NCBI GenBank assembly: GCA_954871525.1 | Contig: OX940866.1 | Location: 10,377,001 to 10,441,000 of the forward strand | From: Parietaria judaica | Taxonomy: Eukaryota > Streptophyta > Magnoliopsida > Rosales > Urticaceae | DNA: 64,000 bases | Reading direction: 5' to 3' | In this document: piece by piece, positions 23,959-36,604 of the stretch | Numbering within the stretch: position 1 is the first letter of the stretch | How the letters are laid out: each line of letters begins with the position of its first letter | Notes under the pieces: model-generated | Database searches by the model: none | Seen by the model: only the letters and a program-made list of their open reading frames with translations | Told to the model about the DNA's origin: nothing | Translations under genes and position numbers: made by a program

Positions 23959-25832
23959 ATGGAGAAAGCGATCAACAGGCAGAAAGTCTTGCTCGACCAT
24001 CTCAGGCCACCTTCTTCCTCCTCCGCCGAATCCTCTGCTCCTCTCTCCGTAAGCTCGATTTTCATCCCATAGGGTTTCGTCGATCGTCTCGTCGATTTCG
24101 ATTCAATTCTATCGCTTGAGCTGTGCGTCTTTGTGGAAATCCACCGAATTATGATCGAAGTTTGTTTATGTGAATGATATGATTTGTTTGTGTAAATTTA
24201 ATTGTGTCATATTGGCTATAATTGATGATCAATTTTTTTTTTTTTTTTTGAATGATAAGGTGACGAACTTGTGACTTGTGATTTGTGACAGGCATCGGTG
24301 TGTTTAGCTGGGGATAGTGCTGCGTATCACAGGACTAATGCCTATGGAGATGATGTGGTCATTGTTGGGTGAGTTTATTTATTTTCGGTTTGATTTTTTT
24401 TGGTCGATTTAATGAAAGATTAAGTTTTGATGGAGATTTAGATGATTGAATAGAGTATATGAGTTGAACATAATTGAAGATGTTAGTGGATGGTCAACGT
24501 TGATTTGTACTAGATCTCTGATTTGTTGCTGCATCGAATTGATACTGCAGCGCGTACCGGACTGCCCTTTGCAAATCGAAACGCGGAGGCTTTAAGGATA
24601 CCCCCGCTGACGATCTTCTTGCGCCGGTTTTGAAGGTTTGTAGTTTTTCCTAGTGTTTGTTAGCTTTTAAAGAAAATTTTGTTGCCACAAGGACGTTAAA
24701 GCGTACTGGTTGGTTGCTGATTGCTGTTTGTTTTAACAGGCATTGATAGAGAAAACCAATCTGAACCCCTGTGAAGTTGGGGATATCGTTGTTGGTACTG
24801 TCCTTGCGCCGGGATCACAGAGGGCTAGCGAATGCAGGATGGCTGCATTCTATGCTGGTTTCCCTGGTATACTTCTTCACAAGTCTTTTTTTTTTTTTTA
24901 TGTAGTGAGTATGGTAGGATACGGAATAGAAATCCAAGAGAACAAGAACCTAATCCGATAAAGCTAGAAAATTCTTTCAATGATGCTCGGTAGAAATTGT
25001 TTCTCTAATTAGTAATTAATCATATGATGTATAAACCTAGATTAGGCACCTATATAAAATTAGAAACCTTAATCTCATAGTTATTGTATAATATCTGTGC
25101 TTAAGTAAACATAATTAAATAATTATAATTAATGTCATCACTTCACTCATATGTGGAATTTCATTTGTGCAGAGACTGTCCCAATTAGAACCGTGAACAG
25201 GCAGTGTTCATCTGGGCTCCAGGCAGTTGCTGATGTGGCTGCTGCTATTAGAGCAGGATTTTATGATATCGGTAAAGATTTTTTCTCTTCTGCATTTACC
25301 TATTATTTAGTCACTGATTTTATTAAGCTCAAGAACGATTGATTGTTGTTCTTTGTTGTAAAAAAAAAAATTGATTGAAAACATTAGAATGTTGTATTGA
25401 GTTGCAATTCAAGTTGATGGTTTTAAACTAGTTTTTCGGGTAAGTGTTAATAATTACTCTGTTTAAATAGATTTTCATTTAAGGGAGAAGGTGACTGGTT
25501 TCGTTTTCGGTACACCTACTACATATTATACATATTTCAAATGGACTAAATATTCAAGGGCTTATTTTAAAAGAAGTATATTTACTTGCGATATCTATCA
25601 TATTTACATGTGTATTTGACAATTCAAATGGAAAAAATAACAATCATATAGTAATTAATTTATTTACTGGATGTTATGACAGGTATTGGAGCTGGATTGG
25701 AATCAATGTCACTTAATCCAATGGCCTGGGAAGGGTCAGTCAACCCAAGGGTAAGACTCCTTTATCTTCTTTACGTTTTACTTAAAATGGATTATCCGAG
25801 TCAATGTCGCTCTCGAGTTTTTAGAATGATGC

Positions 25833-25902
<70 letters not shown>

Positions 25903-27949
25903 TACAGGTGAAGATGTTTGAACAAGCCCAGAATTGCCTTCTACCCATGGGGATTACCTCGGAAAATGTTGCAAGTCGCTTTGGTGTAACAAGGAAGGAA
26001 CAAGATCAAGCTGCTGTGAGTATAATAAAAGGAGCGAATATCTTCAAAACCTCAAAATCCTAATAATTTATTGATATTTTGTAATCTCTTTCTAGGTTGA
26101 TTCTCACTGGAAAGCTGCTGCAGCCACTGCTGCCGGTAAATTCAAAGATGAAATCATTCCCGTGACCACCAAGGTGAATATTCCTTAACTATTTCTTGTA
26201 TAAATGTCCACTTATTTAATAGCTTTGTTTATTAATAATCAGTTATTTTGGTTTAATAGATTGTTGACCCCAAGACCGGTAACGAGACACAAGTTACGAT
26301 ATCTGTGGACGATGGTATTAGGCCAAGCACGACCGTGGCTGATTTGGGAAAGCTGAGGACTGTGTTTAAGAAAGATGGAACCACCACTGCAGGTTTATTT
26401 CCGCTATTTTTGTTTAATTTATCTATTTTCAAGTTTGGATGCCAAATTATATGTATCTAACCTCTTTGGGTTTATTCCTTCAGGTAATTCTAGCCAGGTC
26501 AGCGACGGTGCTGGTGCTGTTCTTCTCATGAAGAGAAGCGTTGCAGACAAAAAAGGACTACCGATTCTCGGTATATTCAGGTATTTTTTCTTTAAATTTG
26601 TTCGTTTAGTATTATTTCATTGGCGTCATGGAGAAGATTTAAAATTCTTTTGGCATATTTTTTCTACATGTTTCGCATCTCCGACCTTATTGTTCAATAA
26701 AGCTGAAATTCGAGAGCTCTACTTTCATTTAATGGACTAAATATTAGTGTTAGTGTATGTCTTGTATGAACTAAAATATGCAGTGGGTAATATGATGCTC
26801 TAATAAATCAAGCATTTATTTTTAATTTTCTGGGGAAGCTTTTTAGTGTATTCAATTTTTGTTCCAAATCAGAATTTTTATAACGAGTAAATTGTTATGA
26901 CCTTAAATTCGATCTCGTAGCTGGACCCATTAATTTATTTTCCGAGCCTCACTCTGAAATTGATGCTAATTTTATTTTATTTACGCAGGAGTTTCGTTGC
27001 TGTTGGAGTTGACCCCGCTATCATGGGTGTTGGCCCCGCTGCTGCAATCCCGGAGGCGGTCAAGGCTGCTGGTCTCGAGCTCGACGACATTGACCTCTTC
27101 GAGATAAATGAGGTATTAATTCGTGATCAAAGTCGGTTAAATCAGATTAAAACCAGCCAATTTGACACAATTTCTTTTCTCGGTGTGCTTAGGCATTCGC
27201 GTCTCAGTTCGTGTACTGCCGTAACAAGTTGGGTCTCGATCCCGCAAAGATTAACGTCAACGGCGGTGCAATGGCCATTGGGCATCCCTTGGGTGCAACA
27301 GGTATTCAAATAGAAAGAGTATTTGGTAGTCATGTGAATGTCGAGTATTTGGTAGTCATGTGAATGTCGAACTTTGCATGTCGGTGCACTTTGCCTCGTG
27401 AACTTTAGATTTTGATGAGAGTTGGCCCAAAACTTTTAAGCGCATCATCTCCTATGCGTAAGAAAATGATGGAAAATGTTGACCGAGAGTACTCTTTGTT
27501 AACGAGCGAGATTTATTTATTAGATTATAAGACTAATAGGCATCTCATAAAGACTAAATTCAGGAGGCAAAAGTGCTAAAGTTCGGTGGCAGTATCGTCA
27601 TTTTCTCAAAAAGAAATATCATAAATCTAATGTATATAAATTATATTTAATTCACAAGAAACTTTCAAAGACTCGAGATGAGAACTTTTGAATTTTGGCA
27701 GGTGCTCGTTGTGTCGCCACTCTACTGCACGAGATGAAGCGCCGGGGCAAAGACTGCCGATTTGGAGTCATATCGATGTGCATAGGTATATAATTACTTT
27801 ACTACCCGTGCTCATGTATGTTGTGTGTAGCGTGATAACTGATAATGAATGGAACTGTTGTAAACTCAGGCACGGGAATGGGTGCTGCGGCGGTGTTCGA
27901 GAGGGCTGACCACTGCGACGAGCTCAGCAACGCGAGGGTGGCGCGGTAA
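23959..27949 (+). CDS. KAT2: Peroxisomal 3-ketoacyl-CoA thiolase
   Basis: Catalyses the last step of fatty acid beta-oxidation, thiolytic cleavage of 3-ketoacyl-CoA; in plants it is also needed for jasmonate synthesis. Fourteen exons: 23959-24048, 24292-24368, 24551-24635, 24740-24866, 25173-25271, 25683-25750, 25908-26015, 26096-26173, 26260-26392, 26484-26580, 26989-27112, 27193-27301, 27702-27785 and 27870-27949. They join in frame to 452 residues. The N-terminus holds a PTS2 peroxisomal signal, RQKVLLDHL. Catalytic motifs are complete: acyl-accepting Cys in [10 protein letters not shown], His in [10 protein letters not shown], and Cys in CIGTGMGAA. Length fits plant KAT proteins. The start is set by the PTS2 and a GCCATGG context. 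The symbol follows Arabidopsis KAT2/PED1; which paralogue this is cannot be told from here. The intron before 25908 holds a long TA repeat. Confidence 0.96.
25838..25899. repeat. (TA)n microsatellite in thiolase intron 6
   Basis: About 60 bp of TA dinucleotides, ending only 8 bp before the acceptor of exon 7, so it occupies the usual branch-point and pyrimidine-tract zone. Confidence 0.9.
27312..27369. repeat. 27-bp tandem duplication in thiolase intron 12
   Basis: GAGTATTTGGTAGTCATGTG plus AATGTCG occurs twice head to tail, directly after the donor region of exon 12. Confidence 0.85.
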
Positions 27950-28232
27950 TCGTGCGCGGTCACCCAATAATCCATGTGGTCGCAGGTAAAGATCACGGGA
28001 GAGAAGTGTAATAAACTATTAAGTTTTATTATTCTTATTATTATTATTGAATTGGAATTTCGTATTTAAGGTTTGGTTCTGTTTATTGACAATGAATAAA
28101 GTGAAGCAAAGTTACTTATTTTGGCTCCTATATATATGTGTGTGTGTGTGTGGATTACTCAATGTTTCTTACGACTAAATACACTCACATTGGTAAATTT
28201 TTTATTTGCCAATATAAATACTTTTAATTTTA

Positions 28233-29793
28233 GGGAAATTTGCGGCGAAAATCATCGAAGTCACTAAATTCTTGCAGATAAATCACTACCGTCTATTTTT
28301 TGCGGCAAAAATCACTAACGTCATCAATTGTTTGCAGATAAGTCACTAACGTTTATTTTTTGCGGCGAAAATCATCAAAGTCACTGAATTCTTGCAGATA
28401 CATCACTAATGTCTATTTTTGCGCCAAAAGTCATTAACGTCAGTCTTTCCTTACAAATGTTATCTGGCAACGTTAAATGACCTATCACCAGCCTACATGG
28501 CATTCATCAATTGTGTCCAACAACGACAACACGCTACATGGCATTCATCAATTGTGTCCAACAACGACAACACGCTTTAGTGATAACATTATTTGAAATA
28601 GGGATTTTTACGGCAATTGTACCATAAACTTTTAAAATTAATTTTATCGTGGCCAAAATTCTAAAAACACCAAAAAATAATCCTACCATAACTTCCAATT
28701 TTTCCCAACAATTTTATCGTGGCGGCGAACATACTCAACCTTTGACCATATTCTCTGATAGGTACCCAACCTCAATAAATATAAGCGAAAGTACCTAACG
28801 TCGCACTTTTGTTGCTGACCAACTAACGCCGTTAGACACCTGCCTACGTAGCCATTAGGCTGTCTCATGTGGCACAAGCCGCCACGTGGCCAAAGGTTGG
28901 GTACTTTCGCCACCACATGGCATTTTTTTTTTCGTTCCGTTGCCCCACATGTTTTAATTTTTTTTACATATAATTTTATAAAATATGTATTTATAAAAAG
29001 AATATGTTTTATTTTTTAAAAAAATCAAATAGTTTTTGTACATGTGCCAAATATAATCAAATAATTTTATAAAATATGCATTTATAAAAAAATATTTTTT
29101 GTTTTTCTTATAGGAGGAATTTATATTTTTTAGGGTTAATTGCGGCGAAAATACACACCCTTTGGCCATGTGGCGGCTTGTGCCATGTGGAACGCCACAT
29201 GAGACAGCCTAACGGCTACGTAGGCAGGTGCCTAACGGCATTAGTAGGTCTGCAACAAAAGTGCGACGTTAGGTACTTTCGCTTATATTTATTGAGGTTG
29301 GGTACCTATCGGAGAATATGGCCAAAGGTTGGGTATGTTCGCCGCCACGATAAAATTGTTGGGAAAAATTGGAAGTTATGGTAGGATTATTTTTTGGTGT
29401 TTTTAGAATTTTGGCCACTATAAAATTAATTTTAAAAGTTTATGGTACAATTGCCGTAAAAATCTCTATTTCAAATAATGTTATCACTAAAGCGTGTTGT
29501 CGTTGTTGGACACAATTGATGAATGCCATGTAGGCTGGTGATAGGTCATTTAACGTTGCCAGATAACATTTGTAAGGAAAGACTGACGTTAATGACTTTT
29601 GGCGCAAAAATAGACGTTAGTGATGTATCTGCAAGAATTTAGTGACTTAGATGATTTTCGCCGCAAAAAATAAACGTTAGTGACTTATCTGCAAACAATT
29701 GATGACGTTAGTGATTTTTGCCGCAAAAAATAGACGGTAGTGATTTATTTGCAAGAATTTAGTGACTTCGATGATTTTCGCCGCAAATTTCCC
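28233..29793. mobile_element. Large nested foldback Mutator-like element, 1.56 kb, perfect 9-bp TSD
   Basis: Left end GGGAAATTTGCGGCGAAAAT and right end the exact inverse. The direct repeat TTAATTTTA is exact at 28224-28232 and 29794-29802. Most of the two halves (about 28233-28930 against 29140-29793) are inverted copies of each other. Within each arm a second terminus (GGGATTTTTACGGCAATTGT at 28601, inverse ending near 29469) and CCACGTGG-type blocks recall the element at 4822. The left arm also has a 40-bp tandem duplication (CATGGCATTCATCAATTGTG at 28497 and 28538) that the right arm lacks. No coding sequence. It starts about 280 bp after the thiolase stop. Confidence 0.85.
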
Positions 29794-29802
29794 TTAATTT
29801 TA

Positions 29803-31535
29803 TATACATGATTGATGATTTAACATATTAAGATAATTGATGTTGGTTTAATCCTTAATTTTTGTAGGGAATTAGTTTAATCTTAATTGTGTCTTATGTT
29901 GTAAAAATTCATCGGATTTGTAAATTCTTGGGTCAAATCCTGCTTCAACAAACTTAGGAAACCATAACCAATTTCAAGCAATGACCAACTGTTGAGGAAG
30001 ATCATTCATTGGTACTGTACTGTTTTGTTTTTTTCAAAAATTACTTTTAATTTTAGTTTTTGGAAAAAAAAATTATTTTTTTGAAAAAACTAACAGGTGT
30101 TTGGTAAATTATTTATAAAACAATTGTTGTTGGTAACAAAAGTTGATTTAGCGTTTAGTAAATAAACATATTTGGGAATAAAAGTTGATTTAGCAGTTAA
30201 ATAAATATATTTAGGATTAAAAATTACTACCGTGACCACAAGAGTTGATTTAACGTTTAATAAAATATATTTAGGATTAAGCTACGAATTGAGTTACGTT
30301 TAGTAAAATAGACTAAAAAATTATTTTTTTTATTAGAAATTAAACTAAAAGTTACGAATTCTACATTTTACAACTCATTCACAAAAATTTAAAATCGTAT
30401 GTGTTTTGAAACAGTTTGCCGAACACATAAAAAATATTTTACTCTATTCTACAAATAAAAACAAGACTAAATAAGCTATGCCAAACATACCCATTATCGA
30501 TTCATCGACCACATTTTAGACTATAATTTATTTGTTGCTTTTGGCAGGTGAAAATTATCGAATTTGTGAAAGCATTATTCCCAAGATCTTGTACGATTAA
30601 GAGATACAGAAGTAATAATATAATAGACAATTAATTGTCATATTGCGTAATAACATTATCGATGATTCATCTCTTAATTGTTTCTTAAATGTTAATGTGT
30701 AACATGTTATCGATTCATCTTGTATCCATTAAATGTTTCTTAAAGTGTGATATGTTTTAAGGTTAGGTTTATGTTTCGAAGTTAAGAATCTTTTGTAATT
30801 TGATATTTGGATCTTTTGGGACGGTTTAGGTTATATTTTTGTAAAATAAGAGTATCTTTGTGTGCTACTACGATTTTCCTCCGCCATAAGTGAGGTGTTT
30901 ATTAATAAATTTGAGACGGGTCGTATGATCTATTGTTTAAAAAAACGGTTTAGAAGAAAAAAATAGTAGTGACGAAAAAGGGTTGAAAAATTTCAGGTCG
31001 GATATGCAAATTTCCCTAAAGATGCATTAATTTACACACAGCAAGCCGGTCACCGTTGAGGTTAAGGTGCTTTCCGTTTCCGACATGGCAACATCCACAT
31101 CATAATACTAAATCAATTTTAAAGATATAGCACAACTTATTGTCTTATAAAAATAGTATAATCTTTCATTATTTTTACTAAAATTATTGTTGTTAGTAGT
31201 AATTAGAGACCAATTGATTTGCATTAGTCCCAAATTACACATTGCATTGAATTTAAACCGTAAAAATCTTCTCTTCTGCACCGGATAAAAACCGAATACT
31301 CGTATCATTCGGTAAAAAAATATGACATGATAACAAGACCCGTAAATAACGCAATTTCTCATTAAGAATAACAAAAATTTACTACTGTGATCACTTTATA
31401 CTCTGATCAATAATAGCTACGAGATCAGCAAAATGGCTCAGCACAGCAAATATTAAAAGATGTAATTACCATCTAAATTCCTAAAAAGAAGTAACGCTTG
31501 AATGCGTTACTTAATGCGTTTTTACTGCATCGGAT
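29803..31535. other. Spacer between the foldback element and the RING gene
   Basis: AT-rich with no gene seen. A unit of about 55-60 bp around AAAGTTGATTTAGC(G/A)(T/G)TTA recurs three times in degenerate form between 30130 and 30290. The end next to 31535 probably holds the 3' UTR of the minus-strand RING gene. Confidence 0.5.
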
Positions 31536-34500
31536 CTAAGTGACCGAGCACTTGCAAATCGGGCACGACATTTTCCTGTTTAGCCATTCGTCGATGCACT
31601 GAAGGAAGAAATAGAAATAAATAAAAAAATCGGATTAAGGATTATAAAAAAGAAAACGAAAAAGAAAAAAACGAGTAAAATTGATTTCAGTAGAAGCGAA
31701 GATGGTTACCTCTTTATGAAATTTGTGGAAGCATGGAAGATGGCGCACGATTTCCCCGATAGTCGGGGTTTCCAAACACACAGCGCAAGCTTCTTGGTTA
31801 TCGGTCTGTTTTACACGACGAACAAATAATATTAGAAAGAAAGAAGGAAAAAACACTTTTGGAAGAAAATTATACAGTGATAAAATAATATTAGAGAAAA
31901 AAAGATCTTTGAAACGAGACGTAAGGGCGTTATCCATATGAATACTAACCTGTTGTACTACTGATTGAGGCAAAAGATTTATTTGATTTGAAGATGCCCC
32001 ACCGTGTCGATGATTCTGATCATCAAGTGCGAGTAACATCTCGTAGTCATTCCTGTGCGATATCAAGAAAAAACGACATTCTAAACTTTAGAAAATAATT
32101 CGAACATAAATATTCTAATAAATATACGGAATGATAAGAGAAATGAAAACTCTTACTCGTTGAAATCCCGCTGAAGTCGATACATCGGATTACTAATGTC
32201 TGTATTATTGGAGTATCCGAACATAGTCTCTAAAGTTTCCAATATATCAATTCTCTGAAGCAAGAAACCATGAGTAAAACCATTGCAATACATTAATCTT
32301 AAAAATGCCATAGTAACACTAAAATAATCAGTTGAGCTCAATCATTTCGCAAATCTTATTGTTTTTGTATATTTTTCGACATATTTTTCTTCTGATTTTT
32401 CATTCGCAATCAAAGACTAAAGCTTTAGATTCACTTGTTTTGTGTATTTTAGCAAAAAATCTAGCAACTAAATAAGAACAAAAAATTGGACAAGAAATTT
32501 TTTAAAATAACATAATACCATGTCCATATCCATGTTTGGAGGAAATTGGAGGTTTCTTGCTCCATGTGATACATTACGCCTCGGCCTGACACGACCGCCC
32601 CTCAGCTGCGCCATTCTCGTAGAATTCGATGCTCGCGCTCTAGTCCCTCTCCTATTTGGTTGGTTTTGGGGCCTATTGGACCCGTTCGAAGTCATACTGG
32701 GCCCGCTTTGAGTGGGCCGGGACCTTGAAAGTCTTTGCACATTTGATCCTCTCTGCATTAGCACAAACTAAATTAATAAGCAGACATTTACAACCAAGGT
32801 TTTTCGGATATTCCGGGGATTTTCTGAATAGTAAATCATGTCATTTATAATATACGAATAGTAAACCCATTGCAAATATTTAAAAAAATAAGAGCATCAA
32901 TGTAGAAGAAGCTAAATCTCCAAGCATTGAAAATATGAAAACACGGTACTATAATTTTAAGGCAGTCAGATTTACACAAAAAAAAAAAAAAACGAACGAA
33001 CTAAGAAACAAACTAGATCACTCACAGTACGTGGTGCATGATCGTCATCATCATCTTGTTGCAGCATCCAAGCCAACTGTTCATCAATCTGCAAAATTTT
33101 GATTTAATTGAATAATTATGTCTTAAGGGTTATTTAAATTAATGGTATTATCGATATTTTATGTTTTTATGATGCTAATTAAATTTTCGTCTCCATTGGG
33201 TTCTCGTTCATGTTTGATTAGGTGGAATTTTCATTGAACAAAATTGGGAGAATTTTCCCGGTCTAACTCTCAAATTAGTAACAAGGGCAACGTTTATCCG
33301 GGGCCCGTCGGAATCATTGATGGGTGAATCACAAATAGTTTAGTAAGACATTTTACCTCCTCCTCGGTTCCACTGGGTGGACTCCCATTTATTAGTGACC
33401 TTTCATGTCTTAGTAGATTTGCTATAGATGAAACTCTCTGCAAAAATGCGGAAACAAATTAGCAGGATATCAAGAGAGATACCAGGAATATTATTGTGAG
33501 ATTTTCCATTTATGAGGTTCAAATTAGTAAATTTGTTCTAGAAGTAAACCTACCTCATCACTTTCAAGTACAGGCATTTCATGATAAAACTGCTCTTGAA
33601 GGTCACGTGCCAAAGTCTCGTCTGCTTCAACTTGCCTTCTCCTAGCATCAGAGTCATTTGACTCATTCGTAGAACTGGAAATCACCCGACTACGTCTAAC
33701 AGGAGGGGACAACTCATCAACGTCGATGATACGTAAAGAACTATCAGAAGACCGAGGACGATGAGCTCGAGATGAACTCGACTTCACTAATTCCCTGAGC
33801 AATTCAGGATCTTCAGATTGGGAAGTTGACCCTTGTTTCTTAAGCCTCTTAGCGACCATCTTGTCCGAACGTCCAGATGATTGTCCAGTTTCGGAAATGG
33901 AAGAAGCTGCTCGGACAGAAGCATCAATTTCGGCATGATCATGTTCACTCTGGTGGTAGTGTCCATTCTCCCTCCTCTCCGACCTAAACTCATGTCGTTG
34001 AGAGTTTCTCTCACCACCAATTCTCCTGGGAAAACGCCTATACTCATCGGGAATGGTATTATTCGAATTCCCCGAGTTGTTGTGTGTTGTTCTCCAACCA
34101 CCTTCTCCATTGGCATTTCTGTTATCGATTGAAGTACTGCTGCAAAAAAATACGACCCCGATCAAATCATTGTGAAAAGAAGAGAAGAAAAGTTTAGTTG
34201 TAATGCACTAGATTTCTGAGCAGAGAATTTCTGCAAAAAGATTGCTTATAAAAGAAAAATAGTATATACAAATGACACATTACACAGTTCAAACATTTTC
34301 CATAAACATGTAATGTAATAAATCTGCACAAGAAAAACCGAAATGTATTTCAAGAACCTAAAGATATCAGTGAATGAATTACCTGCTAGTACCAACGAAG
34401 TTAATTTCATTGTGCTCCTTCGGTGAATCGGGAATAGTAATAACAGCTTTTCCTTTCATTCTATTTCTATCACTACCTCGTGATTGCTGTGCTAAATTCG

Positions 34501-35212
34501 AAAATCCGTTAGCAGTGAAACTCGGTTCAATATTCCCAGGCCTGTTCTTGAGTTGCTCAGCTTTTGCTACATTTTGTGGAGCAATACACCCGTTTTTTAC
34601 CAAACACTTTCTCCCTGTCATTTTCGGTGTGAAAGCTCTCGGAGTATGCTCATCAATCTTCACACTCTCCATAGAGGCTTTTCTGAGATTCTCCCAAGAC
34701 TTCGAACATCCGCTCATTTCCACCTGTCCTTTTCCCTTCTCTTTGGAAACTCCATTACGAAATCCCGTCTTCGGATTTTCGGCACAAACGTTTAGTTTTG
34801 CTAGATTGCAGATACCATCCGTGCCAACAGATTTTCCTTTATCCGTGATCCTCGGTCCACTATTGTAACGGGCTCCGTGGCTCGAGCTTGTATCTGCAGG
34901 TACTTCCCGGAGAAACCTAGGGTTTTGAGAAGTAGAAGTCTCTGAATTACCATTAATGCCCATTGAATTCGCTGGTCTCGGAGCTCTAAACGGTTTTGGG
35001 GGATGGCTAACAGGCGGTTTTCTAAAAAGCCTATCAATAGGTGTATGTCCATTCACACGGCTCTCATTCAAAGTTTCACTACTCTTGAAGTTCCGATTTA
35101 GCGCTAAATTACCATCAAGCCCCCGGGGCTCCCGGCCAATAGCACGCCGTGAAATTACCCTATCCGGCGTGTCGGGCACGTAAATGATGTCATCAATATC
35201 CATGTCTTCCAT
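31536..35212 (-). CDS. RING-H2 E3 ubiquitin ligase with SUMO-interaction-like motifs
   Basis: Nine coding exons on the minus strand, in order: 35212-34383, 34139-33554, 33437-33357, 33088-33026, 32752-32519, 32254-32157, 32052-31950, 31805-31710 and 31598-31536. They join in frame to 717 residues. The C-terminus is a complete RING-H2: CAVC, then PCFHKFHKEC, then CPIC, expected to recruit an E2 enzyme. The rest is mostly disordered, rich in Ser, Arg and Asn. Three hydrophobic-acidic stretches, DDIIYVPDTPD near the N-terminus, VITIPDSP and LRIIDVDE, resemble SUMO-interaction motifs. Two helices (ADETLARDLQEQFY and IDEQLAWMLQQDDDDD) resemble ubiquitin-interacting helices. The start follows an acceptor at 35216, so the first exon (ending 35707) is untranslated. 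A role as SUMO-targeted ligase is an inference; the RING assignment is firm. Confidence 0.92.
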
Positions 35213-35706
35213 GTCCTGCAATATAGTAAAGGATCAATACAATTTCTGAGCATCAAAGCTACCAATAAAAATAGCCGAAAAATTATGCCGTTAACGCGAA
35301 TATCGACGGATCCTTCACAGTCAAAATCAAACGCAATGTGACGGTTTTGGGGGAAGAACAAACGATTTATAAACGCAAATTCGATGGCAAGCGCGTAAAA
35401 TCTGAAGAAAACAAAATCCGCCAAATAATATAATTTGAACAACTAAGAGAAACATCAAACAAAATATAGATCGAATTCCTAGGTATTATCACAGAAGTAT
35501 GAACAATTTTTCGCACAAATCAAGCATCCCAATAATTCAAAAAAATATAAAAAAAAAACAATAAACACGCATACCACTTCGAAAGATGAAAGCTTTAACT
35601 ACAAAAACTGAAAATAGAAAAATCCCCAATTCCCAAAAAAAAAAAAAAACTTTAAAGACCCGACGCCATTGATGAATAATCAACGAACCAATCGAAGGAA
35701 AAATAC

Positions 35707-35920
35707 CTGAACAGCGTTGCGATTGTCGTTTCAGCAAAAAAAAAATGGAATCCGCGGAAGAAAAAATAGGAATTGTGTTGAGAAACCCTAACAGGTAGAA
35801 AGAATCTGAGGCGAGATTCGATGAGTATCGGATGTGTTGAGTTACTGTGTGAACGCCATTAAAGCAATACTCTGCAATGGCAACGAACGAGTCTCTCTCT
35901 CTCTCTCTGTGAATCGGGTC
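35707..35920 (-). other. Probable 5' untranslated exon of the RING gene
   Basis: A donor CAG/GTATTT at 35707/35706 pairs with the acceptor at 35216 just before the start codon. A (CT)n run at 35885-35907 (GA repeat on the gene strand) is common in plant 5' UTRs. The outer limit is a guess. Confidence 0.5.
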
Positions 35921-35941
35921 GCTTTTCTTGGTTTCGGATAT

Positions 35942-36604
35942 CCGTATTTTGCTATTCGGGTATAGCCCTATTACATAAGACGCTGAAAATATTTAATGGA
36001 TATTTCTAAAAGATTTCTTTAATTTATATTTTTATTTCATTTTAAAACGTCCTTTGTAGTTATAAATTATAATTGCTTATTTATAATAATATGGTATAGT
36101 TCTTCTAATCGTAACCGTAAATAATTCAAATGATAAGTGTTAAAAAAAGTTGTTAAGTTTTAATACTTTAATATAATAATATTCTAATTAATTAGCCGTA
36201 CTATTACCGCTTATGATTTTTACAAAATTCAGTAGGGAAAATTCATTATCTACCGATACTTTTCGAAATTTAGTGCTGTTCACTGTTTTCTTACGTAATA
36301 TCATATATATATAAACTTTGAATAAACACAATATAACAAAAAGATGATTATTTACTACCATTTTGATTTTAATAGTTTGAATTGTATTGTGCCAAAACTA
36401 CATTATTGTTACTTAGATTGTATCAGCAATTGGAATACTTGGAAACAAGCAACAAAAACCCGGGGTCTCGGCAATACACAGAAACTGAAGCCCCGAATCG
36501 GAAATTCCTAAAGCCGCCTTCGGAAGCCTAAAATGGCAGAGAATCAACCATTTCGGCCGCCACATTCGCAAAGCTCTATAAAATGTTTAGACTAAAATGT
36601 CCCT
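35942..36604. other. Intergenic region between the RING and DHAD genes
   Basis: AT-rich DNA with no ORF of note. The right part (36470-36604) is less AT-rich and probably holds the DHAD 3' UTR. Confidence 0.5.

Noticed and set aside
24743..24961. Separate short genes in the thiolase region
   Set aside because: Each is a thiolase exon read past its donor site into the intron.
25676..25900. ORF ending in an Ile-Tyr repeat
   Set aside because: It is exon 6 of the thiolase read into the TA microsatellite.
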